The position numbers and the translations under genes are program-made. Shown piece by piece: positions 1 to 8,272 of a stretch of 24,671 nucleotides of DNA. The notes under the pieces are model-generated. The model did not search any database. It was not told the origin of the DNA and was given only the letters and a program-made list of their open reading frames with translations. The stretch's first letter is position 1. Each line of letters opens with the position of its first letter. The stretch is from CAZMNY01 sp964567745 (GTDB taxonomy: Bacteria; Planctomycetota; Planctomycetia; Pirellulales; Pirellulaceae), in the NCBI GenBank assembly GCA_964567745.1, contig CAZMNY010000062.1, positions 1 through 24,671 of the forward strand. Reading direction: 5' to 3'.

Positions 1-432
1 TTTAAGTGTTTCTATTACGTTGTATATTACTATGTCGGAATTTTTTCCTTCGCCAAAAATTTTTCGGCGGCCGTGTGTGGTGTCTGGGGGGTCGCCATCA
101 ACGTCAATCGCATCGAAGAGGACAGCCTTCCGGCGATGAAGAAGAGGGCGGCAAAACGCAAGTTTCCCTTCATGTACTTGTTCGACGAGAGTCAGAAGAT
201 CGCGAACGACTACGGCGCTATTCGAACACCTGAGTTTTTTGTTTTGGACAAGAATCGGAAGATCGCCTACATGGGCGCGTTCGACGACAGCACCGACGCC
301 TCGAAGGTCAAAAAGGTCTATGTCGAGGACGCCATTGCCGCGGTCAAATCGGGCAAGAAGCCAAAGGTCGAAGAGACGGTCGCTATCGGTTGCCGAATTC
401 GATTCGAACGACGACGACGCAAACGACGCTAA
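1..432 (+). CDS. Thioredoxin-fold (redoxin / AhpC-TSA type) protein, 5' part missing
   Basis: The frame is open from base 1 to the TAA at 430-432, so the gene enters from outside the window. The protein from about base 91 carries the C-terminal half of a redoxin domain: AINVNRIEEDSLPAMKKRA, then YLFDESQKIANDYGAIRTPE with the cis-proline Thr-Pro, FFVLDKNRKIAYMGAFDDS, and a tail ending in ETVAIGCRI before an Arg-rich end. This matches planctomycete exported thioredoxin-like proteins of roughly 190-210 aa. The expected Cys-x-x-Cys segment would lie in the first 60 bases, but those are A/T-rich and encode an aromatic-rich peptide with one cysteine. The domain call is firm; whether the gene is intact is not. 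An internal GTG at 73 would give a shortened protein that lacks the active site. Confidence 0.65.
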   Translation, partial: FKCFYYVVYYYVGIFSFAKNFSAAVCGVWGVAINVNRIEEDSLPAMKKRAAKRKFPFMYLFDESQKIANDYGAIRTPEFFVLDKNRKIAYMGAFDDSTDASKVKKVYVEDAIAAVKSGKKPKVEETVAIGCRIRFERRRRKRR

Positions 433-472
433 AAGTGACAATCGCGCGACGTCGCGCTGAGGTCTATCTGAG

Positions 473-799
473 ATGTCGAATGACAATGATTGGGCGTGTC
501 CACACTGCGCCGAGCCGCTGCCGAGCCGAGCGCGGTTCTGCCGCAACTGCGGTGCCAGCGATGAATCGGGCTGGGGCCGTGACGGTGATGAATTCGGCGA
601 AGACCCTGACGCGGGATACGCGGACGACAGCGCGATGGACGACGACGACTACGCCGATTTTGTTGCCCGCGAGTTTCCCGACCACGCCGAACCAAACCCC
701 ACGCGCGACCGGCGCAAATCGGTGATTGCAATGGTCATGATCCTGGTCTGTGTCGGCATCGTGCTCGGCGCCATCCTCTCCTCGCTCGCCGGTCGCTAA
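473..799 (+). CDS. Small zinc-ribbon protein with C-terminal membrane anchor
   Basis: The 108-aa protein starts with a double-cysteine zinc ribbon, CPHC at residues 9-12 and CRNC at 23-26. A very acidic, Asp-rich linker follows (about residues 28-75). After a basic patch (RDRRKS) comes one hydrophobic helix, about residues 84-104, ending in a short SLAGR tail. This layout (zinc_ribbon_2-like head, disordered acidic linker, single TM) is common in small bacterial proteins of unknown role. The likely topology is ribbon in the cytoplasm and tail at the membrane. It lies 40 bp after the redoxin gene on the same strand and could be co-transcribed with it. The start is the ATG after GAGGTCTATCTGAG, a weak ribosome-binding site. 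No function is assigned. Confidence 0.75.
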   Translation: MSNDNDWACPHCAEPLPSRARFCRNCGASDESGWGRDGDEFGEDPDAGYADDSAMDDDDYADFVAREFPDHAEPNPTRDRRKSVIAMVMILVCVGIVLGAILSSLAGR

Positions 800-1104
800 C
801 AGGCGAGAACATAGAGCCGAATGGGCGAATCAAATTATCGCCCCACGCCGCGGCCTAGCCGTAAAGCGCCGCTCTGCATGGCCGGTCTTCAGAGCACGCT
901 AGACAGGTTGCCGCCACGCTGTGAAATCCCGCGATGAAAACCGAGCTCGGTTTCAACACTGTGTGTGATGCACGCGTCCGGCAAGCGCTGCAAGCCCCTG
1001 GAGATCTTGGTTGTCGAGGGTGTCAGCGAGGCATTCTATGTTCACGCCCAAGGCCGTCGCAATTTGTCGTGAAACAGCGCGACATCACGATGCAGCCGAT
1101 CTAG
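800..1104. other. Intergenic stretch, no gene seen
   Basis: I see no convincing coding frame, RNA gene or clear terminator in these 305 bases. A frame entering near 1011 (plus) gives about 40 plausible residues before losing coding character and may be the upstream part of the remnant at 1105-1281. Confidence 0.4.
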
Positions 1105-1281
1105 CCGCGACAGCCGAGCTTCTCGAGGAAGCTGCGAGAGAACAAGTCCGATGTGCAGGAAATTGTCCGCTTGACGACCGAATTGATGGACCTCTGCCGA
1201 GGCACCCAATTGGCGTTTCTAGAGGGCGTCGACTCGCGCGGCCGCAACATCGCAGTTTCATCGATGTCGCACGACGAGTGA
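1105..1281 (+). pseudogene. Probable remnant of a decayed coding sequence (unknown family)
   Basis: Just after an in-frame TAG (1102-1104) an open stretch ends at TGA 1279-1281 and translates into protein-like sequence: KLRENKSDVQEIVRLTTELM followed by DLCRGTQLAFLEGVDSRGRN and a short hydrophilic end (SMSHDE). The residue mix suggests real coding: an amphipathic helix followed by a turn-rich end. No start codon with a ribosome-binding site precedes it. The neighbouring frame just upstream (about 1030-1130) also reads as plausible helix, which fits a frameshift or nonsense mutation in an old gene. It converges tail-to-tail with the beta-helix gene. I do not recognise the family. It could instead be chance coding character. 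Confidence 0.3.
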
Positions 1282-1295
1282 TTGCGGCGCAGCGA

Positions 1296-2669
1296 TCAGC
1301 TCTGCACCACATTCGCCTCATCCCGCACACCTGCCTTTTTGTCGAGCGCCATGGCGGCGTCAAGAGTCTTGCCGATCGTGTTCATGGCGGCGAGGTTGCC
1401 CTGCCCTTTGCCGCTGAAACGAATGGCATGGCGTGATTTGGGATTCTCGCGAGTGTCGTGAATCGTACACCCTGTTATGCTGATGTTGCTTGAGTCGGCA
1501 ACGTCGATCCCGCAGGGCGAGCCGTCGAGCAATTGGCATCCCGACACGTTGACTCGCTTCGAATCGACGACCTCGAGAAGCGATGCTCCCGTCGGTTGAC
1601 CCTCAGGATGTTCGTCCAAGATCGAACTGCCCGAAAGCGTGACGTCTGCCGAACGTACTATCCGCACACCGGTGTTCAATCTCGGCGTGTGGCGCCGAAA
1701 CGTGTTGCCCGCCACGTTGATCTGCCGCGAGTCTTCAATTAGCAGATTTCGCTGAGCGCAAGAGTAGATGCAATTACCAGAAACCGAGACGCCGTAGCAA
1801 CCGATCAAATGGACGTTCGTTTCTTGGTTTCCAATAATGTTGCCCGTGATCGTCCACAGCCCCGGCGGTCGCGCGGTGTCATCGGCTGAATCGCGAATCA
1901 GGATGTTGCATCCGCCGGGCGAGTCCGTTGCTTGTATTGTGTTTGACGCCACCGTGACTTCATTGACGCTGGCCTTGGGCGCGGTGGTGTCGATAAAGAT
2001 TTCGGCCGTCGGCTCAGGCTCGGTTTTGTGATACTTGTGATTATTGTATTCAATGTCGTTACCGGTAATTTGCAAGTTGCGCACCTCAGACTTTTCGATG
2101 CGAATTCCGCCGAGTCGGTTGTAGCTGATGTGATTGCTGGCGATGTTAATCTGGTGCAGATTGACCTCTTCGAGAAAAATGCCGACGCCAGTGTTGGCGT
2201 AAATGTGGCAATGGCTGATCAAGACATTTCGATTGCGTTTTGTCAGTCGAATCCCGTGGCGGCAATCCCGAATCAACAGGCCCTCGAATACCGATTGCAG
2301 CGTCTCGATCATTTCAATCCCATCCGCTTCAGGATGAGCGCCCTCGATTTCAATATTCTTGATCGTCGGAAGGCGTTGCGAAGGATAAACGTTGCCTTTC
2401 ACGGATGCGGGATCGCCCGTTCCGCTATGAGTGCCGATCACGCGAAACGCCGGTCCCGCGCCGGCCATCAAGACCCTCGCGGCGCCATTAGTACCGTCGA
2501 TTCCAAACGGGCCAAACTTGGCCAAGTCGACTTCGATCGTTTTCGTAACTCGGTAAGTGCCCGGCGGAAAATGCAGCACTCCATCACCGTCTTGAATCGC
2601 ATGGAGAATCGCTTCGGTGTCGTCCGTTCGGCCATCGCCAGAGGCGCCAAATCCGCGTACGTTGCTCAT
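1296..2669 (-). CDS. Right-handed parallel beta-helix protein (pectate-lyase/GH28-like fold)
   Basis: The 457-aa protein opens with the signature of the Pectate_lyase_3 family: GFGASGDGRTDDTEAI at residues 6-21, then FPPGTYRVTKTIEV. From about residue 100 to 435 it consists of successive beta-helix rungs with patterns such as ISHCHIYANTGVGIFLEE, ITGNDIEYNN, VSGNCIYS and ISITGCTIHD. Members bind or cleave polysaccharides, but many are structural, and no catalytic residues can be assigned here. The start is well fixed: a GAGGAA ribosome-binding site (plus 2676-2681) lies 6 nt before the ATG, and an in-frame TGA lies 30 nt upstream. The protein therefore has no Sec or Tat signal peptide, unusual for a putative polysaccharide-active protein. 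It is divergent from the haem-protein operon, with a shared upstream region at 2670-2903. Confidence 0.85.
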   Translation of the reverse strand: MSNVRGFGASGDGRTDDTEAILHAIQDGDGVLHFPPGTYRVTKTIEVDLAKFGPFGIDGTNGAARVLMAGAGPAFRVIGTHSGTGDPASVKGNVYPSQRLPTIKNIEIEGAHPEADGIEMIETLQSVFEGLLIRDCRHGIRLTKRNRNVLISHCHIYANTGVGIFLEEVNLHQINIASNHISYNRLGGIRIEKSEVRNLQITGNDIEYNNHKYHKTEPEPTAEIFIDTTAPKASVNEVTVASNTIQATDSPGGCNILIRDSADDTARPPGLWTITGNIIGNQETNVHLIGCYGVSVSGNCIYSCAQRNLLIEDSRQINVAGNTFRRHTPRLNTGVRIVRSADVTLSGSSILDEHPEGQPTGASLLEVVDSKRVNVSGCQLLDGSPCGIDVADSSNISITGCTIHDTRENPKSRHAIRFSGKGQGNLAAMNTIGKTLDAAMALDKKAGVRDEANVVQS

Positions 2670-2675
2670 GATGTC

Positions 2676-2681
2676 TTCCTC
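2676..2681 (-). promoter_or_regulatory. Ribosome-binding site fixing the beta-helix gene start
   Basis: On the minus strand GAGGAA sits 6 nt before the ATG at 2669. With the in-frame stop further upstream it rules out a longer N-terminus. Confidence 0.6.
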
Positions 2682-2903
2682 GTCGCTGGAGCCAGTTCAA
2701 GCTTGCAGTCAGAATCGTAAACGATGGCCGGCGCGTGAGCGAGCAAGTGCCATCGCTCTGTCGCCCTTTCTCGCCGAAAGTTGCGCCGTGTGAGTCGTCG
2801 CGTTCGGCACTTTCGAGGAACGAAAGACGACAAACCCGCGTCGGATGGTGTTATGATGGAGACGCTGACGTTTCGCCCGCCAAACGGTCTCGCGCTGAGC
2901 CCA

Positions 2904-5813
2904 ATGTTTTCGAATCGCCTCACCATTTTGATCGCGTTCGTACTCGGTTCGACTTGGTTGCAAACAAGCCGAGCTGACGAGCCGCTGGTCTTTGAGACGA
3001 CGATACAACCCTTGCTCGCCGCCAAGTGCGGCAAATGCCACAGCGACAAAGTTCGCAAAGGCGATCTCGATCTCTCGAAAATGTCAGGACTGCGCCGCGG
3101 CGGCGAGTCGGGTGAGGCTGCGATTGCCGAGACGCTCGACGACAGCCTGCTGTGGATCATGGTGGAAGACGGCGACATGCCTCCGGAGGGCGAGCCCCAA
3201 TTGACAGCGCGAGAACTTGAGCTGATGCGCAAGTGGATCGACGGCGGTGCCATCTCAAGACAAGCAGTTCCTTCGAAAGAAGAGCTGATAAACCAGCACG
3301 ATGTCTTGCCGATCGTCTTATTGCGGTGCACGACTTGCCATGGTCGACAGAAGAAGCAAGGCGGTCTCGATTTGCGATCAATCGCAACGATGCGAAAAGG
3401 GGGCGTCAGCGGACCGGCGTTCGTGGTCGGCAAACCGGATGAGAGCTTGATGATTCAGCGGATCGAAAGCGAGGCCTGCCCGCCTCGTGAGTTGCTGCTT
3501 AAGTTCTTTGTCAGACGACCGCCCAAGTCGGAGACCAAGGTCTTGCGCGACTGGATTCACGCGGGTGCGCCAGAGGTCGACATCGCGCCTGACGTCGCGA
3601 CCACCGAACCAGATCGACTTGTCACCGATGAAGAACGCAGTCACTGGGCGTTCCGACGACCGATCGCTCCCTCGAACGGATCATCGATCGATGAGTTTCT
3701 TCTCGAGAAGTTAAAAAGACGCGGTCTTAGTTTTTCGCCTGAGGCGGATCGCGATGTGTTGATTCGTCGAGCCTATTTCGACTTGCTCGGCATACCGCCG
3801 ACAATCACGCAGTGGAGTCGATGGCGCAGTAGCAAGGATACGAATTGGTATCGACAAATGGTCGATGAACTGTTGGCGTCAAACCACTATGGCGAGCGCT
3901 GGGGCCGTTACTGGCTCGATCTAGCCGGCTACGCCGATTCCGAAGGCGGCGTTTCCTCCGACCCGATTCGTAAAGTCGCCTGGAAGTACCGAGACTATGT
4001 CGTACGGTCATTCAATGCCGACAAACCGTACGACCGATTTCTCATCGAACAGATTGCGGGCGATGAACTAATCGACCACGAAAATGAGCCCGTCGTCACA
4101 GGCAAGATGGTTGAAAACCTGATCGCTACCGGGTTCCTGCGGATGGGAATCGACCAGACCGGATCGCGAACGATGAACTTCGTTCCGGAACGGCTCGGAG
4201 TCATCAGTAACGCCATCGACATCCTTGGTTCAAGCGTGATGGGTCTAACGATGGAATGTGCTCGATGCCATTCCCACAAGTACGACGCGATTCCTCAACG
4301 CGACTACTACCGATTCAAAGCAACGTTGCAAGGCGCGTTGGACGAACACGATTGGTTGACTTTCAAGAACCGGTCGCTCGACGTGGCGGCGCCGCAACAC
4401 CGCAAACAGGTCGCCCAAGTCAATCCTCCTCTGCTGGCGCGAACGCGCAAACTTGATTCGCAACTCAAGGCCGCGGTCGACGAACTGCGGCTCGCCACTT
4501 TGCGCGGCCATTACCCTGATCAATCCGAATCGGATCGGGTTGCCACGCTGGTGGCCATCAAGAAGGCCGACAATCAACGCACTCTTCCACAACGCAACCT
4601 CGTCGAAAAACTGATCAGCGCCGAGCTGCGTCCCGATGCAGACCAACCGGCCTTCGTCTTGAAAGCTCGGCGAGACATCGCAGCGATCGAGCGCGAATTG
4701 GCTGCCGTTAACCGCAAGATGGCACCGCCGCTGGCGATTCGAGCGCTTTGGGATCGAGGCGAGCCGTCGCCCACGTACATTCAGCGTCGAGGTGAATACG
4801 ATAAGCCGGGCCGGCTCGTCGGACCAGGAGTCCCTTCGGTCCTGACAGATGGCCGCACGCCGTTTAACATCAGCCCGCCTTTCCCTAACGGAACCGCCAA
4901 GACCGGCCGTCGATTGGCTTTTGCGCGCTGGCTCACTCGACCAGAACACCCGCTCACTGCGCGCGTCATGGCGAACCGTATTTGGCATCATCACTTCGGA
5001 ACGGGATTGGTGAAGTCGCTGCAGAATTTTGGCGTTAAGGGCGAACGGCCGTCGCATCCCGAGTTGCTCGACTGGCTTGCTGTTCAGTTCGTGAAGAGCG
5101 GCTGGAGCGTCAAGCGGATACATCGCCTGATAATGAACTCGCAGGCGTACCGGCAGTCGAGCCAGGTTTCGGATGGGCGGCTCAAGATCGATCCGCAGAA
5201 CCGACTACTCTCGCGCATGCCGTTGAGACGAATGGACGCCGAGGCGCTGCGGGACTCGCTGCTGTTTGTGTCGGGCTCGCTGGACACCACGCCGTTTGGA
5301 CCGCCCGACTCCGTTTCGGTCGATCGAGACGGACTGGTCAGCGTCGACGCGACGTCGGCCGGACGCTGGCGTCGCAGCATCTACGCTCAATATCGTCGCA
5401 CCGAATTGCCGTCGATGATGGCGACGTTTGACTACCCAGAGATGGGACCCAACTGTGTGGCTCGAAGCGTGTCGACCGTCTCGCCGCAGTCGCTCCTGCT
5501 GATGAACAACGAACGCGTGCGGCAGCTAGCCTCATTGTTTGCGGCCCGAGTCGAGACCGTATTTCGAACTCGCCAAGCCATGGACGTGCAAGCGGCCAGC
5601 TCGACGAAAGACTCAGATGAACTGCCATTGGGTGCCCGAATCGATATCGTGTACGAACTCGCGCTGAGTCGTTCGCCGGATGAGCGGGAGAGGCAGCTTG
5701 GAATTGACGCCTTAGAGTCGCTCCGAGCCGCATGGCCTCAGCAGCCCAAAGCCGCGCTTGAGACATATTGCCACACCATCTTCAACTCCGCCGCATTTCT
5801 TTACATCGACTAA
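2904..5813 (+). CDS. Exported c-type haem protein, PSCyt1 x2 - DUF1549 - DUF1553
   Basis: The 969-aa form starts at the ATG before a Sec signal (MFSNRLTILIAFVLGSTWLQ, cleaved near SRA-DE). ATGs at 2853/2856 would add 16-17 residues of poor signal-peptide character. Domains in order: PSCyt1 with haem motif CGKCH (42-46) and GDMPPEG (Met92); a second PSCyt1 with CTTCH (142-146); PSCyt2/DUF1549 (about 245-460), starting SIDEFLLEKLKRRG and holding a third CxxCH, CARCH (452-456); PSD1/DUF1553 (about 660-960), with RLAFARWLTRPEHPLTARV and MANRIWHHHFGTGLV. This architecture is a hallmark of Planctomycetes and some Verrucomicrobia; it is periplasmic, and its reaction is not established. In the second PSCyt1 the usual Met-Pro-Pro ligand motif reads Cys-Pro-Pro (Cys192). 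Its stop overlaps the next gene's start. Confidence 0.9.
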   Translation: MFSNRLTILIAFVLGSTWLQTSRADEPLVFETTIQPLLAAKCGKCHSDKVRKGDLDLSKMSGLRRGGESGEAAIAETLDDSLLWIMVEDGDMPPEGEPQLTARELELMRKWIDGGAISRQAVPSKEELINQHDVLPIVLLRCTTCHGRQKKQGGLDLRSIATMRKGGVSGPAFVVGKPDESLMIQRIESEACPPRELLLKFFVRRPPKSETKVLRDWIHAGAPEVDIAPDVATTEPDRLVTDEERSHWAFRRPIAPSNGSSIDEFLLEKLKRRGLSFSPEADRDVLIRRAYFDLLGIPPTITQWSRWRSSKDTNWYRQMVDELLASNHYGERWGRYWLDLAGYADSEGGVSSDPIRKVAWKYRDYVVRSFNADKPYDRFLIEQIAGDELIDHENEPVVTGKMVENLIATGFLRMGIDQTGSRTMNFVPERLGVISNAIDILGSSVMGLTMECARCHSHKYDAIPQRDYYRFKATLQGALDEHDWLTFKNRSLDVAAPQHRKQVAQVNPPLLARTRKLDSQLKAAVDELRLATLRGHYPDQSESDRVATLVAIKKADNQRTLPQRNLVEKLISAELRPDADQPAFVLKARRDIAAIERELAAVNRKMAPPLAIRALWDRGEPSPTYIQRRGEYDKPGRLVGPGVPSVLTDGRTPFNISPPFPNGTAKTGRRLAFARWLTRPEHPLTARVMANRIWHHHFGTGLVKSLQNFGVKGERPSHPELLDWLAVQFVKSGWSVKRIHRLIMNSQAYRQSSQVSDGRLKIDPQNRLLSRMPLRRMDAEALRDSLLFVSGSLDTTPFGPPDSVSVDRDGLVSVDATSAGRWRRSIYAQYRRTELPSMMATFDYPEMGPNCVARSVSTVSPQSLLLMNNERVRQLASLFAARVETVFRTRQAMDVQAASSTKDSDELPLGARIDIVYELALSRSPDERERQLGIDALESLRAAWPQQPKAALETYCHTIFNSAAFLYID

Positions 5814-7309
5814 TGCGGCACGAAGAGACTTGGAATACTCGAATGAGTCACCCACGCCAAACCGTTCGAAGCCGCCGCGACTTCTTCGCCAACGCGCGCG
5901 ACGGCCTTCTCGGCGCCGCGCTGACTCAACTGTTTTGCGACGATTTCTTTGGCGGCAAATCCTCGCTCGCTGAAGATGCGCTGACAGAAGCCGCGCCGGC
6001 TTTCAACCTCGAGCCAAAGCCGACCCACCACGAAGCGAAAGCGACGTCGGTCATTCAGTTGTTCATGAATGGCGGGCCGAGCCAAATGGATCTCTTCGAT
6101 CCAAAGCCGGTGCTAAACCGAATGGACGGCAAACCGTTCCCGGGCAACGTGGAGGAGATCGGCAACCAGAGCACAGCGAATGTCGGCGTGATGATGGGAG
6201 CTCAGTATCCGTTTGCTCGGCATGGCGAATCGGGATTGTGGATGGCGGACGTGTTGCCGGAGACGGCGAAGATGGCCGATGACATCTGCCTGATCAACTC
6301 GATGTGGACCGATCACCCCAACCACGACAACGCGCTCTACAAGATTCATAGCGGCCGTCTTTTCATGGGCTACCCGACATTGGGTTCTTGGGCGGTCTAC
6401 GGATTGGGATCGGAAAACCAAAACCTGCCGGCCTATGTCGTGCTCAACGATCCGCTCGGGCTGCCGAAGAACGGAACTCGCAACTGGACCGCCGGTTTTC
6501 TTCCCCCGACATTTCAAGGTACGCCGTTTCGTCCAACCGGTTCGCCGATCCTCAATCTCAAGCCGCAATACGAGCAACCGAGCGAGGTCACGGAAATCGC
6601 CCGCGGGCTGCTCGGCAGGCTTGACGACATTCACCGCAACAAGCGGCGTCACTACGCCGAGCTCGACGCTCGTATCGGGTCGTACAAACTCGCGGCCAGA
6701 ATGCAAATGTCGGCCAGTGAAGCGCTCGACCTTTCGCGTGAAACGCTGGCCACACAAGCGATGTATGGAGTCGATGAGGCACCGACCGATTCGTTCGGAC
6801 GACGCTGTTTACTGGCTCGGCGACTCGTCGAGCGTGGAGTGCGATTCGTGCAGATTTTTCTTGAGGAGCAACCTTGGGACAGTCACGTCGATCTGGCTTC
6901 GAATCACCGCGGCGTTTGCGAGCGAACCGACAAACCGGTCGCAGGTCTGCTGCGCGACTTGAAGCAACGCGGACTGCTCGACTCAACTCTCGTCGTCTGG
7001 GGCGGCGAGTTTGGCCGAACGCCGACGTCGCAGAAATCGGGTGACGTCTATACGGGCCGTGACCACAACATGCAGGCTTTCACCTCATGGATCGCCGGCG
7101 GTGGAATTCGAGGCGGAACGAGCTATGGCGTTACCGACGACTTTGGTCACGCCGTTGTTGAGAAACCGGTAAGCGTGCACGATTTTCACGCCACGATTCT
7201 TCATCAGCTCGGCTTGCACCACCAAGATCTGTACTTCATTCGAAGCGGCTTGGAAGAACGACTCACTGGCATCGAGCCGCCTCGCGTCATCAAAGAAATC
7301 CTGAGTTGA
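5813..7309 (+). CDS. Tat-exported DUF1501 protein
   Basis: The gene starts at an ATG overlapping the preceding stop (TAATG at 5811-5815), giving 498 aa; an ATG at 5843 (MSHPRQTV) is an equally possible start. Near the N-terminus SRRDFF plus a moderately hydrophobic stretch is a twin-arginine signal. DUF1501 features follow: NGGPSQMDLFDPKP (about 85), WDSHVD (about 356), VVWGGEFGRTP (about 395-405), GRDHN (about 415) and DFGHAVVEKPVSVHDFHATI (about 443-462). DUF1501 belongs to the alkaline-phosphatase/sulfatase-like fold, and the conserved His/Asp residues (DSH, RDHN, DFGH, HDFH) fit a metal site. It nearly always sits next to a PSCyt/DUF1553 protein in planctomycetes, suggesting joint function in the periplasm. 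The substrate is unknown. Confidence 0.9.
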   Translation: MRHEETWNTRMSHPRQTVRSRRDFFANARDGLLGAALTQLFCDDFFGGKSSLAEDALTEAAPAFNLEPKPTHHEAKATSVIQLFMNGGPSQMDLFDPKPVLNRMDGKPFPGNVEEIGNQSTANVGVMMGAQYPFARHGESGLWMADVLPETAKMADDICLINSMWTDHPNHDNALYKIHSGRLFMGYPTLGSWAVYGLGSENQNLPAYVVLNDPLGLPKNGTRNWTAGFLPPTFQGTPFRPTGSPILNLKPQYEQPSEVTEIARGLLGRLDDIHRNKRRHYAELDARIGSYKLAARMQMSASEALDLSRETLATQAMYGVDEAPTDSFGRRCLLARRLVERGVRFVQIFLEEQPWDSHVDLASNHRGVCERTDKPVAGLLRDLKQRGLLDSTLVVWGGEFGRTPTSQKSGDVYTGRDHNMQAFTSWIAGGGIRGGTSYGVTDDFGHAVVEKPVSVHDFHATILHQLGLHHQDLYFIRSGLEERLTGIEPPRVIKEILS

Positions 7310-7318
7310 TAAAAGTCG

Positions 7319-7330
7319 TACTAACCCGCC
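7319..7330 (+). repeat. Short intergenic repeat TACTAACCCGCC, copy 1
   Basis: The 12-mer just after the DUF1501 gene is identical to 20556-20567, also intergenic. It resembles the ACTAACCC-starting short repeats I associate with planctomycete intergenic DNA. Confidence 0.35.
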
Positions 7331-7399
7331 GCCGCAGGCAAGGCAGCGCAAACAACCGCAGCCCAACCCTTCACCCATAGACCGTGAGGCCGCACAGCA

Positions 7400-8272
7400 A
7401 TGCTGAACCGCCGCGACCTGCTAAACCTGAGCGCTACGGCCGCCGCCGCTTCCGTGCTTGCCGGTTCGTCGTCGACAGCAGCGCAGGACGACGCGCCAAT
7501 TCGCATCGTCGATTCCAACGTCAGCCTGTTTGATTGGCCCTTTCGAAAACTGCCGCTCAGCGATCCAGACCAACTGCTGAAAACGCTTAATTCGCTTGGC
7601 GTGACCGAGGCCTGGGCCGGAAGCTTTGAAGGCGTTCTGCATCGCGACATCAGCAGCGTGAATCGCAGGCTCGTCGAAGCGTGCGAGAAAAGGAAAGGGC
7701 TGATCCCCATCGGTTCAGTCAATCTCGAATTGCCCGATTGGGAAGAGGATGTACGCCGTTGTTTTCACGAAAACGATATGCCGGGAGTTCGTCTGCACCC
7801 GAACTACCATGGTTATCTGCTGGTCGACTCACGATTCATTCGTCTTTTGAAGCTGGCCGCTGCCGAGAAGCGGTTCATTCAGATTGCCGTGCTTATCGAG
7901 GATACTCGAACGCAACACCCGTCGCTGCAAACGCCTGACGTCGATTTGTTGCACCTTAGTGACGTGATGCGCGCGATCCCAGGGGCAGTCGTGCAACTTC
8001 TCAATTGGCGTCCTCGTGGAGTCGAGCTTGAAGAACTGGCTAAAACGAAGGGAGTTTACTTCGACACATCGCGTGTCGAGGGAACCGACGGTGTGCCGAA
8101 CTTGATCGAGAAGTTGCCACATGGACGAGTTCTCTTCGGCAGCCACGCTCCGTTCTTGATCCCTCAAGCCGCGATGATTCGGGTCCATGAATCGGGAAAC
8201 CTCGGGTCGGCCGCGCTCAAGGATTTGATGTCGGCGAACACCCACGAAGTGCGAAGGAGAAGCGGCCGATGA
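7400..8272 (+). CDS. Tat-exported amidohydrolase_2-like (TIM-barrel) protein
   Basis: The 290-aa protein begins with a twin-arginine signal (MLNRRDLLNLSATAAAASVL, likely cleaved near STAA). A TIM-barrel amidohydrolase_2-like domain follows: IVDSNVSLFDWPFR (37-49), GVRLHPNYHGY (129-139), and VLFGSHAPF (244-252), then a C-terminal helix ending LMSANTHEV. In metal-dependent relatives the first strand carries His-x-His and the late strand carries FGSD. Here these read Asn-Val-Ser and FGSH, so the classical metal site is altered. It may be a divergent hydrolase/decarboxylase-fold protein or a non-catalytic partner. It overlaps the next gene by 4 nt (ATGA) and lies 90 bp after DUF1501, in the same probable operon. 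A weak GTGAGG ribosome-binding site precedes the ATG. Confidence 0.8.
   Translation: MLNRRDLLNLSATAAAASVLAGSSSTAAQDDAPIRIVDSNVSLFDWPFRKLPLSDPDQLLKTLNSLGVTEAWAGSFEGVLHRDISSVNRRLVEACEKRKGLIPIGSVNLELPDWEEDVRRCFHENDMPGVRLHPNYHGYLLVDSRFIRLLKLAAAEKRFIQIAVLIEDTRTQHPSLQTPDVDLLHLSDVMRAIPGAVVQLLNWRPRGVELEELAKTKGVYFDTSRVEGTDGVPNLIEKLPHGRVLFGSHAPFLIPQAAMIRVHESGNLGSAALKDLMSANTHEVRRRSGR

Noticed and set aside
1011..1436. 141-codon plus-strand open frame
   Set aside because: Its second half overlaps the 3' end of the beta-helix gene antisense and is not protein-like; only the first 40 codons are plausible and are treated as part of the remnant.
2028..2720. 230-codon plus-strand open frame opposite the beta-helix gene
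   Set aside because: It lies antisense to a protein with clear beta-helix rungs and an excellent start; its own translation shows no domain or signal.
4245..5123. 292-codon minus-strand open frame inside the DUF1549/DUF1553 gene
   Set aside because: Antisense to well-conserved domains and without any recognisable feature of its own.
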